Shown: one piece after another, positions 45,134 through 54,514 of the stretch
Layout of the letters: every line of letters starts with the position of its first letter
Position numbering within the stretch: position 1 is the stretch's first letter
Source: Streptomyces sp. RKAG290
Lineage (GTDB): Bacteria > Actinomycetota > Actinomycetes > Streptomycetales > Streptomycetaceae
Assembly (NCBI RefSeq): GCF_023701695.1
Contig: NZ_JAJOZC010000001.1
Location: forward strand, 806,001-870,000
Length of the DNA stretch: 64,000 bases
Reading direction: 5' to 3'
Position numbers and translations under genes: made by a program
Notes under the pieces: generated by a model
The model's input: the letters and a program-made list of their open reading frames with translations, nothing else
Database searches by the model: none
Told to the model about the DNA's origin: nothing

Positions 45134-45499
45134 ATGACCGCATACGACGAGGCCGTCCAGCGCTACTTCGCCGCCTGGAACGCCAGCCCCGAGGAGCTGG
45201 ACAAGGCCGTCGCCGCGGCGTTCACCGAGGACGCCGGCTACACCGACCCGCTGGCCGACGTACGGGGACACGAGGCGCTGGCGGCCGCCATCGGTGGCGC
45301 GCAGCAGCAGTTCCCCGGCTTCTCCTTCCAGCTGTCGGGCGCCGTCGACGGGCACCATGCCCTGGCCCGCTTCAGCTGGGAGCTGGTCGCCGCGGCCGAC
45401 GGCTCGGCGCCCGTCGCCGGCTCGGACGTGATCACCCTCGCCGACGACGGACGGATCGGCTCGGTCAGCGGATTCCTGGACCGGGTCCCGACCGCCTGA
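45134..45499 (+). CDS. SnoaL-like / NTF2-fold protein
   Basis: 121-residue cone-barrel protein (YDEAVQRYFAAWNA, FTEDAGYTDPLADVRGHEAL, FPGFSFQLSGAVDGH, ARFSWELVAA, GFLDR), the NTF2/SnoaL-like pattern. ATG 45134 lies 9 bases after AGAGGA. Members include polyketide cyclases and isomerases, but most, like this one, are of unknown function. It is convergent with the aldo/keto reductase gene, the stop codons separated by one base. Confidence 0.85.
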   Translation: MTAYDEAVQRYFAAWNASPEELDKAVAAAFTEDAGYTDPLADVRGHEALAAAIGGAQQQFPGFSFQLSGAVDGHHALARFSWELVAAADGSAPVAGSDVITLADDGRIGSVSGFLDRVPTA

Positions 45500-45500
45500 C

Positions 45501-46544
45501 CTACACGCCCGGCCGTGAACGGCGGCGCAGTGCCGGGTCGGTGAGCTCGGCCGGGTGGTAACCGGCGTCGCGGGAGGAGAGGTTGGTCCCCGGCGGCACG
45601 ATCTTGTCGATCCGGTCCAGCACGTCCTGGCTCAGCCGTACCCGGTCCGCACCCAGCTGGCTCGTCAACTGCTCGAAGGTCCGCGGACCGATGATCGCGG
45701 AGGTGACGGCCGGGTGCTCCAGCACGAAGGCCAGGGCGAGCTGTACGAGGGTGAGCCCGGCCTCGTCGGCCAGCTGGGCGAGCGCCTCGGCGGCGTCGAG
45801 CTTGGCGGCGTTCTCCGTGGAGGCGATGTCGAACCGGTCGGCCTGCCGCTCTGCCCGGCTGGAGCCGGGCTGCTCGGCCCCCTTGCGGTAGCGGCCGGAG
45901 AGCCAGCCGCCGGCCAGCGGGCTCCAGGACAGCACCGCCAGACCGTACCGCCGGGCCGTCGGCAGCACCTCACGCTCGATGCCGCGGGCGAGCAGCGAGT
46001 ACGGGGGCTGTTCGGCGACGACGCGTTCGCGGCCGCGGCGCTGTGCGGTCCACTGTCCCTCGACGATGGCGGACGGCTCGAAGGTGGACGTACCGATGTA
46101 GCGGATCTTGCCCTGGTGGACCAGGTCGGACAGGGCACCGAGGGTCTCGTCGAAGTCGGTGCCGGGCTCGGGGCGGTGCACCTGGTAGAGGTCGATCCAG
46201 TCGGTACCGAGCCGGCGCAGACTGTTCTCCACCTCCCGGATGATCCAACGGCGGCTGTTGCCCTGCTCGTTGGGGTCGCTGCCGAGGCTGCCGTGGAACT
46301 TGGTGGCGAGGACGACGTTGTCCCGGCGGCCGCCGGCCAGGGCCTTGCCGACGATGGTCTCGGACTCACCGGCGGAGTAGACGTCGGCGGTGTCGACGAA
46401 GTTGATGCCCGAGTCCAGGGCGTGGTGGATGATCCGGATGCTGTCGTCGTGGTCCGTGTTGCCCCGGGCACCGAACATCATGGTGCCCAGACACAGCGGG
46501 CTGACCTTCACACCCGTGCGGCCGAAATCGCGGTACTCCGTCAT
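45501..46544 (-). CDS. Aldo/keto reductase
   Basis: 347-residue NADPH-dependent TIM-barrel oxidoreductase. The tetrad is visible: Asp and Tyr in VDTADVYSAGESE, Lys in VLATKFHG, His in DLYQVHRPEPGTDF. The NADP-binding end has SAIIGPRTFEQL. ATG 46544 overlaps the ABC exporter stop by 4 bases, so it is the last gene of the long sulfur-type operon. It may reduce an aldehyde or ketone left after desulfonation; this is inferred from context only. Confidence 0.93.
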   Translation of the reverse strand: MTEYRDFGRTGVKVSPLCLGTMMFGARGNTDHDDSIRIIHHALDSGINFVDTADVYSAGESETIVGKALAGGRRDNVVLATKFHGSLGSDPNEQGNSRRWIIREVENSLRRLGTDWIDLYQVHRPEPGTDFDETLGALSDLVHQGKIRYIGTSTFEPSAIVEGQWTAQRRGRERVVAEQPPYSLLARGIEREVLPTARRYGLAVLSWSPLAGGWLSGRYRKGAEQPGSSRAERQADRFDIASTENAAKLDAAEALAQLADEAGLTLVQLALAFVLEHPAVTSAIIGPRTFEQLTSQLGADRVRLSQDVLDRIDKIVPPGTNLSSRDAGYHPAELTDPALRRRSRPGV

Positions 46545-49500
46545 CCTGCGTTCTCCTTGACGAGTTCACTGACATTCAGGTGGTCGACCGGCACCGAGTG
46601 GCCGGTCTCCCGGAAGGCGTCCCACAGCCGTCGGTAGGGGCCGTGGGCGGCGAGCAGTTCGGTATGGGTGCCGGTCTCGACGACGGTCCCCGCGTCGAGC
46701 ACCACCACCCGGTCGGCGCGGACCGCCGTGGTCAGCCGGTGGGCGACGACGACGGTGGTACGGCGGCGGGACAGCACCTCGGTGGCCGCGGCCACCCTGC
46801 GTTCGGTGGCGAGGTCCAGCGAGGCGGTGGCCTCGTCGAGCAACAGGACGTCCGGGTCGACGAGTTCGGCACGGGCCAGTGCGAGCAGCTGGCGTTGCCC
46901 GGCGGAGAGGTTACGGCCGCGCTCCCCCACCTGCTGGAGGTAGCCCAGCCGAAGCCCGGCGACCATCTCGTGGGCGCCGACGGCGCGGGCCGCCTGTTCC
47001 ACTTCGGTGTCGGTGGCGTCGGGGCGCCCGTAGGCGATGGCGTCGCGGACGGTGCCGCTGAACAGGTGGGCCTCCTGCGGGACCACGCCGAGCCTGCGGC
47101 GGAATCCGGGCAGGTCGAGCTCGCGCAGATCGTGCCCGTCCACCCGGACGGTGCCGGCGGACGGGTCGTAGAACCGGGCGAGCAGCTTCACGACGGTCGA
47201 CTTCCCCGCCCCGGTGGCACCGACCAGGGCGACGGTCTCCCCCGGTGCGATGCGCAGGGACACCCCGTGCAGGACCTGCCGGCCGCCGCCTCCCGCGTAT
47301 CCGAAGGAGACCGAGTCGAACTCGACCTCGCCGCGCAGGGCGGGAACCGGCCGGGCGTCCTTCGCGGGCGGCGTGCCGGCGGGGGTGCGCATCAGGCCGC
47401 GGAGCCGGCCGAGGCCGACGACGGCCTGCTGGTAGCCGTCGAAGACCTGGGAGAGCTGCTGGATGGGTGAGAAGAACAGTTCGACGTAGAGCAGGAAGGC
47501 GATGAGTGTTCCCGCGCTCAGCTCCCCCGAGCGGACCTGACCGGCACCGACGGTGAGCACGGCCGCCGAGGAGAGCGTGCCGAGGAACTCGACGAACGGG
47601 AAGAACGTGCCCATGTAGCGCTGGGCCCGCAGCCTGGAGTCCCGGAAGGACCAGGCGAGTGCGGCGAAGTCGGCGGCGTTGCGGCTCTCGCGGCGGAAGG
47701 CCTGGGTGACCCGGATCGCGGTGACGTTCTCCTGCAGGCAGGCGTTGACGGCGCTGATCCGCTCCCGGGCCTCGCGGTAGGCGGGCACGGAGTAGTGGCG
47801 GAAGACCGCGGTGGCCACGATCAGCAGCGGCAGCGCGGCGAGCAGCACCAGGGCCAGTTCCGCGTCGATCACCAGCAGGCTGACCAGCACGCCGAGTACT
47901 GTCAGCAGGCTCACCACGGCGGTGATCAGGCCCGTCTGCAAGAAGTTCGACAGGGCGTCGACGTCGGTGGTCATCCTGGTCATGATCCGGCCGCCGAGCT
48001 CGCGCTCGTAGTAGTCGAGGCCGAGCCGCTGGAGCTGCGCGAAGGTTTTCACGCGCAGGGTGTAGAGGAGGCGTTCACCGGTGCGGCCGGTGGTGCGCAC
48101 CTGGGCCACCCCGATCAGCCAGTTCGCGGCCACCACGACGGCGGCGGCCGCCGCGGCGGCCAGCAGGACGGCTCCGGCCCGGTGGGCCACTCCCTGGTCC
48201 ACCCCCTGCCGGACCAGTACCGGCACGGTGATCTGGGCGGCGGCGTCGAGGGCGACGAGCAGCAGGCCCAGGAGCAGCGGCCGCCGGAAGGGCCGCAGCA
48301 GGGCGGCGAGGCCGAAGTCCGCCTCGGCGGCGACGGCCTGGCCGGTGGGGACCTCGGGGTCGGCGGCGGGCAGCGGGATCCTGGCCAGCGCGGCGATGAG
48401 TTCGGGACTGGGCGGTGCCGAGCCGAGCACTCCGCCGCCGGGGCCGGCCCGTCCGGGCCCGGCGGTCGCGGCGGCCTCGGCCAGTGCCTGGGCGGCCCGG
48501 ACGGCGGTCCCCTCCGTGAGTTCTCCCCCGCTCCCCTCGGGGCGGCGCCACAGGTGCGCGGTGGTGCGCCCCGCTGCCCCACCGGGGTCGGGGAGGGGCG
48601 CGGCGCCTGGGGTTTCGTCCGTCGACAGAAGGCTGCGGAACAGCGCGGATCGCGCGCTGAGTTCGGCGGGCGTCCCGGTGTCCGTGATCCGTCCGCCGTC
48701 GAGGATGGCGACGCGGTCGGCGAGTTCCAGCGTCGAGCGGCGGTGCGCGACGATCAGGGTGGTGCGGCGGCGGTCGTCCTCCCGGAGCCGGTGGTGGATC
48801 TCGGCCTCCACCCGGGCGTCGATGGCCGACGTGGCGTCGTCCAGGACCAGCACGGCCGGGTCGCCGATCAGTGCGCGGGCCAGGGCCATGCGCTGGCGCT
48901 GGCCCCCGGAGAGGGTGAGGCCCTGCTCGCCGACCACGGTGTCGTACCCCTGCGGAAGCCGTTCGATGAACTCGTCCGCGCGGGCGATCCGGGCGGCCGC
49001 GCGGATCCGCTCGTCGGTGGCGTCCGGTACGCCGTAGGCGATGTTGGCGCGCACGGTGTCGGAGAGCAGCAGGCTCTCCTCGAAGACGTAGCCGATCCGG
49101 GAGCGCAGGGAGGCGAGGGTGAGGTCGCGGACGTCGCTGCCGCCCACCCGCACCGATCCGGACGGCACGTCGTAGAACCTGGGCAGCAGGGCCGCAGCGG
49201 TGGACTTGCCCGAGCCGGCCGGGCCGATCAGGGCGAGGGTCTCGCCGGGGTGGATGTCCAGGGTGAAGTCGTCCAGGAGCGGTTCGCCGTCCCCGTAGCC
49301 GAAGGTGACGTTGCGCCAGGCGAGGGCCGGCGGCTCGTCCGGCAGTTCCCTGGCCCGGGGTGTGTCGGTGATCACCGGTGCCTCGTCGACGACCTCCAGG
49401 ACCCGCTCCGCGCCGGCCCGGGCCTGCTGCCAGACGGTGAGCAGGGTCGCCACCTGGCGCACCGGGGTGACGAAGGAGCCGAGGTAGGTGGTGAAGGCGA

Positions 49501-50368
49501 GGAAGGTGCCCAGTGATATCCGGCCGTGCAGGGCCATCCAGCCGCCGAGTGCGAGCACGGCGACCTGGCCGAGTGCGGGGACCGCCTGGAGCGCCGGGTT
49601 GTAGCGGCTGGTGAAGCGGACGACCCGCAGCCGGGAGGCGAACAGGTGGCGGGCGCGCTGTTCGAGTCCGGCCAGCTCGCGCTGCTCCTGCCCGAAGCCC
49701 TTCACCACCCGGACGCCGGTGACGGTCGCCTCCACGGTGGAGGCGACCTCGGCGGCCTCCTGCTGGGCGTGCCAGTTGGCGGGGAAGAGGTCACGGCGGC
49801 TGCGCAGCGCGATCAGCCAGAGCAGCGGGCCGACGACCAGTGCCACGACGGTCAGCAGCGGTGACAGCACCGCCATGAAGACCAGCGAGAAGAGGAACAT
49901 CAGCGCGTTGCCGGTGAGGTTGGGCAGGAACTGCAGGAGGGTCTGGATGAGGGTGATGTCGGAGATGGACCGGCTCACCACCTGTCCGGTGCGCAGGTCG
50001 TCCTGCTGGGCGCCGCCGAGCCGGAGCAGCGCGGCGAACGCGTCGTTGCGGAGGTCGTACTGCACCCCGAGGGAGAGCCGGCCTGAGCGGTAGCGGCGGG
50101 TGAAGCTCGCGCCGAAGCGGACGGCGCCGAGCGCGGCGAGCAGCACGGTCCAGGGGGCGAGTGAGGCGGTGGTGCCGGCCGCCACCCCGTCCACCACGTG
50201 CCGCAGCACGAGCGGCAGGGTGGCGGTGGCGACGGCGGCGACCACGGCGGCGCCGAAGGCCAGGAGCAGATCGGTGCGGTGCCGCAGGCAGTAGTCCAGC
50301 AGCCGCCGCGCCCATCCGGGCGGCGGCTGCGGGGGCGTACCGGTTTCCGGGTTCGGACAGTCCGTCAC
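46541..50368 (-). CDS. Fused double ABC exporter (two TMD-NBD halves in one chain)
   Basis: 1275-residue protein formed from two complete type IV ABC exporter halves. Half 1 has its Walker A at about 382-390 (GPAGSGKST), signature LSGGQRQRMALARAL and Walker B AVLVLDDATSAID, where the catalytic Glu is Asp511. Half 2 has GATGAGKST, LSAGQRQLLALARAEL and a canonical VLLLDEATASLD. This gives one degenerate and one consensus ATP site, as in heterodimeric exporters. An acidic/Ala-Gly-Pro linker of about 100 residues joins the halves. GTG 50368 overlaps the monooxygenase stop (GTGA). Six membrane helices per half are predicted. Substrate unknown; its coupling to an importer and monooxygenase suggests export of a reaction product or toxic compound. 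Confidence 0.93.
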   Translation of the reverse strand: MTDCPNPETGTPPQPPPGWARRLLDYCLRHRTDLLLAFGAAVVAAVATATLPLVLRHVVDGVAAGTTASLAPWTVLLAALGAVRFGASFTRRYRSGRLSLGVQYDLRNDAFAALLRLGGAQQDDLRTGQVVSRSISDITLIQTLLQFLPNLTGNALMFLFSLVFMAVLSPLLTVVALVVGPLLWLIALRSRRDLFPANWHAQQEAAEVASTVEATVTGVRVVKGFGQEQRELAGLEQRARHLFASRLRVVRFTSRYNPALQAVPALGQVAVLALGGWMALHGRISLGTFLAFTTYLGSFVTPVRQVATLLTVWQQARAGAERVLEVVDEAPVITDTPRARELPDEPPALAWRNVTFGYGDGEPLLDDFTLDIHPGETLALIGPAGSGKSTAAALLPRFYDVPSGSVRVGGSDVRDLTLASLRSRIGYVFEESLLLSDTVRANIAYGVPDATDERIRAAARIARADEFIERLPQGYDTVVGEQGLTLSGGQRQRMALARALIGDPAVLVLDDATSAIDARVEAEIHHRLREDDRRRTTLIVAHRRSTLELADRVAILDGGRITDTGTPAELSARSALFRSLLSTDETPGAAPLPDPGGAAGRTTAHLWRRPEGSGGELTEGTAVRAAQALAEAAATAGPGRAGPGGGVLGSAPPSPELIAALARIPLPAADPEVPTGQAVAAEADFGLAALLRPFRRPLLLGLLLVALDAAAQITVPVLVRQGVDQGVAHRAGAVLLAAAAAAAVVVAANWLIGVAQVRTTGRTGERLLYTLRVKTFAQLQRLGLDYYERELGGRIMTRMTTDVDALSNFLQTGLITAVVSLLTVLGVLVSLLVIDAELALVLLAALPLLIVATAVFRHYSVPAYREARERISAVNACLQENVTAIRVTQAFRRESRNAADFAALAWSFRDSRLRAQRYMGTFFPFVEFLGTLSSAAVLTVGAGQVRSGELSAGTLIAFLLYVELFFSPIQQLSQVFDGYQQAVVGLGRLRGLMRTPAGTPPAKDARPVPALRGEVEFDSVSFGYAGGGGRQVLHGVSLRIAPGETVALVGATGAGKSTVVKLLARFYDPSAGTVRVDGHDLRELDLPGFRRRLGVVPQEAHLFSGTVRDAIAYGRPDATDTEVEQAARAVGAHEMVAGLRLGYLQQVGERGRNLSAGQRQLLALARAELVDPDVLLLDEATASLDLATERRVAAATEVLSRRRTTVVVAHRLTTAVRADRVVVLDAGTVVETGTHTELLAAHGPYRRLWDAFRETGHSVPVDHLNVSELVKENAG

Positions 50369-51750
50369 CGGGCCTCCGCCAGACCGATGCCGAAGTGGCC
50401 CTCGCTGCGGTCGACGGTCTCGAACAGCCGGTTGGCGGGCCGCGGCAGTCCGTAGTGCCCGCGCAGGGTGCTCGCGGTGTACTCGGTGCGGAACAGGCCG
50501 CGCTCCTGGAGGATCGGCACCACCCGGTCGACGAAGATCTCCAGGCCGGAGGGGAGGACGGCGGGCATGATGTTGAAGCCGTCGGCGGCCCCGCTGTCGT
50601 ACCAGTGCTCGATGGTGTCGGCGACCTGCTCGGCGGTGCCGGCGAAGGTGCGGTGGCCGCGGCCGCCACCGAGCCGGGCGATGAGCTGGCGTACGGTCAG
50701 GCGTTCGCGCCTGGCGAGCTCCACGATGAGGGTGTAGCGGCTCTTGGCTCCCTCGATCTCGTCCTCGGTGGGGATGTCCTGGGGGAGCTCCGCGTCGAGG
50801 TCCAGGTCGTCGGGGGCGATCTTCAGCCGCTGGGCGAGCTGCCGCTTGGCGTACTCGGGGACGATGAGGTTCTCCAGCTCGGCGTCCAGCGCCAGGGCCT
50901 CGGCCTCGGTGTCGCCGATGACGGGCACGATGCCGGGGAGGATCTTGATGCCGTCTGGGTTGCGGCCGATGGCCTCGGCACGCTGCTTGACGTCCTTGTA
51001 GAAGGCGATGCCTTCCTCCAGGGTCTGCTGGGCGGTGAACACCGCCTCCGCGTACCGGGCCGCGAAGTCCTTGCCGTCCTCGCTCGACCCGGCCTGTACG
51101 AGCAGGGGATACCCCTGCGGCGGGCGTTGTACGTTCAGCGGTCCGTCGACGCGGAAGAACTCGCCGTTGTGCTCGATCCTGCGCACCCGCTCGGCCAGGG
51201 CGTGGACGCCGCGTTCCTTGTCGGCGATCACGGCGTCGTCCGCCCAGCTGTCCCAGAGCTTGGTCGACACCTCGACGAACTCACCGGCGCGCCGGTAGCG
51301 GTCGTGGTGCAGCGGGGTGTCGTCGAGGCCGAAGTTGCGGGCCGCGTCGGCGCCCGCGGTGGTGACGATGTTCCAGCCCGCCCGGCCGCCGGAGACGTGG
51401 TCCAGCGAGGCGAACCGGCGCGCCAGGTTGTACGGCTCGTTGTAGCTGGTCGACGCGGTGGCGATGAGGCCGATGCGGCTGGTGGCCCCGGCGAGCGCGG
51501 TCAGCAGGACGGTGGGCTCCAGCTTGGCGGCGGGGCGCCGGCCGGGGTCGCCCATCAGGACGGGGCTGTCGGCGAGGAACAGCGAGTCCAGCCTGCCGCG
51601 TTCGGCTATCCGGGCCAGGTTCTTGTAGTGCTCGATGTCGGAGTTGGCCTCGGCCGGGCTCTCGGGCAGCCGCCAGGAAGCCTCGTGGTGGCCGGTGGAC
51701 ATGAGGAACGCGTTGAGGTGCAGCTGCTTGCGGTCAGGCGTGCTGGACAT
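50365..51750 (-). CDS. LLM-class FMN-dependent monooxygenase (NtaA/SnaA/DszA type)
   Basis: 461-residue flavin-dependent monooxygenase of the bacterial-luciferase superfamily. Family blocks: LNAFLMSTGHHEASWRLPES, DIEHYKNLARIAERGRLDSLF (cut at AERG), GATSRIGLIATASTSYNEPY, VSGGRAGWNIVTTAGADAARNFG (cut at GWNIVT) and QAGSSEDGKDFAARYAE. It needs reduced FMN, supplied by the flavin reductase at 54515 in the same operon. ATG 51750 follows AAGGAAG and lies inside the last codons of the ATPase gene. Substrates in this branch are sulfonates, sulfones, nitrilotriacetate or thiophenes. Confidence 0.93.
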   Translation of the reverse strand: MSSTPDRKQLHLNAFLMSTGHHEASWRLPESPAEANSDIEHYKNLARIAERGRLDSLFLADSPVLMGDPGRRPAAKLEPTVLLTALAGATSRIGLIATASTSYNEPYNLARRFASLDHVSGGRAGWNIVTTAGADAARNFGLDDTPLHHDRYRRAGEFVEVSTKLWDSWADDAVIADKERGVHALAERVRRIEHNGEFFRVDGPLNVQRPPQGYPLLVQAGSSEDGKDFAARYAEAVFTAQQTLEEGIAFYKDVKQRAEAIGRNPDGIKILPGIVPVIGDTEAEALALDAELENLIVPEYAKRQLAQRLKIAPDDLDLDAELPQDIPTEDEIEGAKSRYTLIVELARRERLTVRQLIARLGGGRGHRTFAGTAEQVADTIEHWYDSGAADGFNIMPAVLPSGLEIFVDRVVPILQERGLFRTEYTASTLRGHYGLPRPANRLFETVDRSEGHFGIGLAEAR

Positions 51751-52537
51751 GGGCTTCCTTCGCTTCGGAACGGGGCTGGGTCACGCCGAGGGCGTCGAGC
51801 AGCGTGTCGCGGTACTCCTGGAACCGGGTGTCGCGGCGGGAGCGCGGGGTGGGCAGGTCGACGATGAGGTCGACGGAGATCCGGCCGTCCTCCAGGACGA
51901 GCACCCGGTCGGCGAGTTCGATGGCCTCGTCGACGTCGTGGGTGACCAGCAGCACCGCGGGACGGTGGCGTTCGTAGAGCTCGCGCAGCAGGCCGTGCAT
52001 CTTGATCCGGGTGAGGGCGTCCAGGGCGCCGAACGGCTCGTCCGCAAGCAGCAGTTCGGGTTCGCGGACCAGGGCGCGGGCCAGGGCGGCGCGCTGCTGT
52101 TCGCCGCCGGACAGCTCGTGCGGCCAGGACCGGTCGCGGCCGTCGAGACCGACCTCGGCCAGTGCGGTGAGGCCGCGTTCGCGGGCCCTGGGGCCGCGCA
52201 GGCCGAGGACGACGTTGTCGATGACCCGCAGCCAGGGCAGCAGCCGGGAGTCCTGGAAGGAGAGCGAGACCCGGTCGGGGACGGTGAGTTCGCCCGAGCC
52301 CTCGACGGTGTGATCGAGCCGGGCGACGGCCCGCAGCAGGGTGGACTTGCCGGAGCCGCTGCGGCCGAGCAGGGCGGTGAACTCCCCGGGAGCGATCGTG
52401 AGATCGAGCTCCTTGAGGATCTTCCGGTCACCGAACCTGCGCACCAGTTGCCTGGTGCGTACCGCGGGGTGTTCCGCGACGGCCGCCTTGCCGGCCCCGT
52501 CGCGGGTGTGGGTCAGCCCGCCAGAGTGCGTCGCCAT
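51734..52537 (-). CDS. ABC transporter ATPase (SsuB/TauB type)
   Basis: 267-residue importer ATPase for sulfonate- or nitrate-type compounds. Walker A GRSGSGKST, Q-loop LSFQDSRLLPWL (typical of SsuB), signature HELSGGEQQRAALARAL, Walker B LLLADEPFGALDALT and H-loop VTHDVDEAIELADR are intact. ATG 52537 overlaps the permease gene by 25 bases, and its 3' end overlaps the monooxygenase by 17, giving tight coupling. Confidence 0.94.
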   Translation of the reverse strand: MATHSGGLTHTRDGAGKAAVAEHPAVRTRQLVRRFGDRKILKELDLTIAPGEFTALLGRSGSGKSTLLRAVARLDHTVEGSGELTVPDRVSLSFQDSRLLPWLRVIDNVVLGLRGPRARERGLTALAEVGLDGRDRSWPHELSGGEQQRAALARALVREPELLLADEPFGALDALTRIKMHGLLRELYERHRPAVLLVTHDVDEAIELADRVLVLEDGRISVDLIVDLPTPRSRRDTRFQEYRDTLLDALGVTQPRSEAKEAHVQHA

Positions 52538-53412
52538 GACAGGACCCTCCTCTCGACGGCGCGTACCGCCGCGTCCGATGCGAAGCCGAAGATCCCGTAG
52601 GCCACCAGGCCCACGATGATCACGTCGGACTGGGCGTACTGCTGGGCCTGGAACATCATGTAACCGATGCCGCTGGTGGCGTTGATCTGCTCCACGACGA
52701 TGAGCCCGAGCCAGGACGCCGTGACACCGAGGCGCAGTCCGACGAAGAAGCCGGGCAGTGAGCCGGGGATGACGACCTTGCGGACGAACTGCTGTCGGCT
52801 CAGGTCCAGTCCCTCGGCCAGCTCGACGTAGCGGCTGTCGATGCCGGTGAGCGAGGAGTACGTGTTGATGTACATGTTCACCGCGACGCCGAGCGCGATC
52901 ACGGTGACCTTCATCTGCTCGCCGATGCCGAGCCAGAGGATCAGCAGCGGGAGCATGGCGAGCGACGGGATGGCGCGCTTGATCTGGAGCGGGCCGTCCA
53001 GCAGGTACTCGCCGGTGCGGCTCAGTCCGGCGGCGACGGCGAGGACGACTCCGGCGCTCACTCCGAAGAACAGTCCCAGTCCGGCGCGCTGCAGCGAGAT
53101 GAGGACGTTGTCCTGGAGGCGGCCGCTGGAGATGAGGTCCGACGCGGTGGAGATCACCGTGCCTGGCCCGGACAGGATGCGGGGGTCGAGGTAGCCGATG
53201 GCGGAGGCGAACCACCAGAGGGCGATGACCAGCACCGGGCCGATCAGCCGGCCGAAGGGAACGGCCCGGCCGGGGCCCAGCCGCCTGCGGGTGGTGCGGG
53301 GCGTGGCCGGCTTCGGCGCGGGTGCCCGCCCGTCGGGTGCCTTGCCGGCCCTCTCGGGCGCGGCGGTCGCGACCCGGCCGGCCGCGCGGGTGTTCGTCAG
53401 CAGTTCGGTCAT
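52513..53412 (-). CDS. ABC transporter permease (SsuC/TauC type)
   Basis: 299-residue inner-membrane permease with a Pro/Ala-rich basic N-terminus of about 60 residues and six predicted helices (VLVIALWWFASAIGYL first). The TauC-family EAA-like loop is LTGIDSRYVELAEGLDLSRQ, followed by VVIPGSLPGFFVGLRLGVT. ATG 53412 overlaps the binding-protein stop (ATGA). It works with the ATPase at 51734 and the lipoprotein at 53409. Confidence 0.94.
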   Translation of the reverse strand: MTELLTNTRAAGRVATAAPERAGKAPDGRAPAPKPATPRTTRRRLGPGRAVPFGRLIGPVLVIALWWFASAIGYLDPRILSGPGTVISTASDLISSGRLQDNVLISLQRAGLGLFFGVSAGVVLAVAAGLSRTGEYLLDGPLQIKRAIPSLAMLPLLILWLGIGEQMKVTVIALGVAVNMYINTYSSLTGIDSRYVELAEGLDLSRQQFVRKVVIPGSLPGFFVGLRLGVTASWLGLIVVEQINATSGIGYMMFQAQQYAQSDVIIVGLVAYGIFGFASDAAVRAVERRVLSWRRTLAG

Positions 53413-54476
53413 GACGTCTCCCGATAACGGGCCGGTACGGCCTTGGCCGCCAGCCCCTCGAAGCGGCGGTCGAACAGCTCGGTGACGTCCTGTTTCGGCA
53501 CGAAGCCGCCCGCGGCCATCAGGTCGGCGGTCTCCTGCTCCCACGCGATCGCCTTGTCCCAGCTCACCGGGAACTGCGGTTCGTGCAGGGAGGCGACGAT
53601 GCGCTTGCCGTCCTCGCGTGAGACGCCCTGGTCCTTGACGTAGTACGTGTCGATCCACTCGTCGCCGTTCTCCCAGGCCCAGGTCAGACCGCGGGCCCAC
53701 AGCGGGATGAAGCTGCGGACGGCGGCCGCCTTGGCCCGGTCGTTCAGCACCTCGTTGGGTGCCCAGAGGACCGTGAGCAGGTCCACGACGTCGGTCTTCA
53801 CCCCGCGCGCCCCGTCCTTCCCGTACTGGGTGAGGTACTTGGTGAGGGTGGGCTCGCCGAGCGGGGCCACGTCGACCTGCTTGGACTGCAGGGCGGTGAG
53901 GAACTGGGTGCTGGGCAGCGCGACCAGTTCGACGTCCTTGTTGTCGATGCCCGCCTGCTTCAGTGCGCGCAGTACGACGACACCCTGTGCCTGGCCCTGC
54001 GAGAAGCCGATCTTCTTGCCGCGGAAGTCGTCCACGGCCTTGATGTCCGAGCCGGGCGCGGTCGCGAACACGTACGACGGGTTGTTGCGCACCTGCACGG
54101 CGACGATCTTCGCTCCGACACCGATGGCGTGGGCCTGGATCGGCGGAATTCCGGCGTTGACCGCGAGGTCGATGGAATGGGCCCGGAATCCCTGGATGAT
54201 ATCGGGACCTGCATTGAGGTTCGGCCATTGTGGAACGGAGAACGAGAGGTCCTTCTGCAATCCGGCGGGCTTGAGCTGGAGCCGTGTGGTGCGGACGGCT
54301 ATGGAGAGTTTCGTGCCGGGCGGTGGAGCTCCCGAGGGGAGTTTCCCCGCGGGCTCCGCACTCGCCGCCGTTTCGGCCTGCGGCGAGCAGGCGGCAAGGC
54401 CCCCGATGATCGCTCCACCGGTGAGTGCGAGAAAGGACCTGCGACCGACGGTCCGGTATGTGTCGTGGCGTGCCAT
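53409..54476 (-). CDS. ABC transporter substrate-binding protein (SsuA/NMT1-like Tat lipoprotein)
   Basis: 355-residue extracellular binding protein with a Tat motif (GRRSFLALTGGAIIGG) and lipobox LAAC near residue 30. The body is of the aliphatic sulfonate/NMT1 class: HSIDLAVNAGIPPIQAHAIG, RGKKIGFSQGQAQGVVVLRAL (cut at SQGQ) and VDVAPLGEPTLTKYL. ATG 54476 follows GGGAATTCACC, 38 bases after the flavin reductase. Ligand is probably a sulfonate, sulfate ester or similar organosulfur compound. Confidence 0.92.
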   Translation of the reverse strand: MARHDTYRTVGRRSFLALTGGAIIGGLAACSPQAETAASAEPAGKLPSGAPPPGTKLSIAVRTTRLQLKPAGLQKDLSFSVPQWPNLNAGPDIIQGFRAHSIDLAVNAGIPPIQAHAIGVGAKIVAVQVRNNPSYVFATAPGSDIKAVDDFRGKKIGFSQGQAQGVVVLRALKQAGIDNKDVELVALPSTQFLTALQSKQVDVAPLGEPTLTKYLTQYGKDGARGVKTDVVDLLTVLWAPNEVLNDRAKAAAVRSFIPLWARGLTWAWENGDEWIDTYYVKDQGVSREDGKRIVASLHEPQFPVSWDKAIAWEQETADLMAAGGFVPKQDVTELFDRRFEGLAAKAVPARYRETS

Positions 54477-54514
54477 GGTGAATTCCCGATCAGTAGTCGT
54501 CGACGGCGCAGGTT

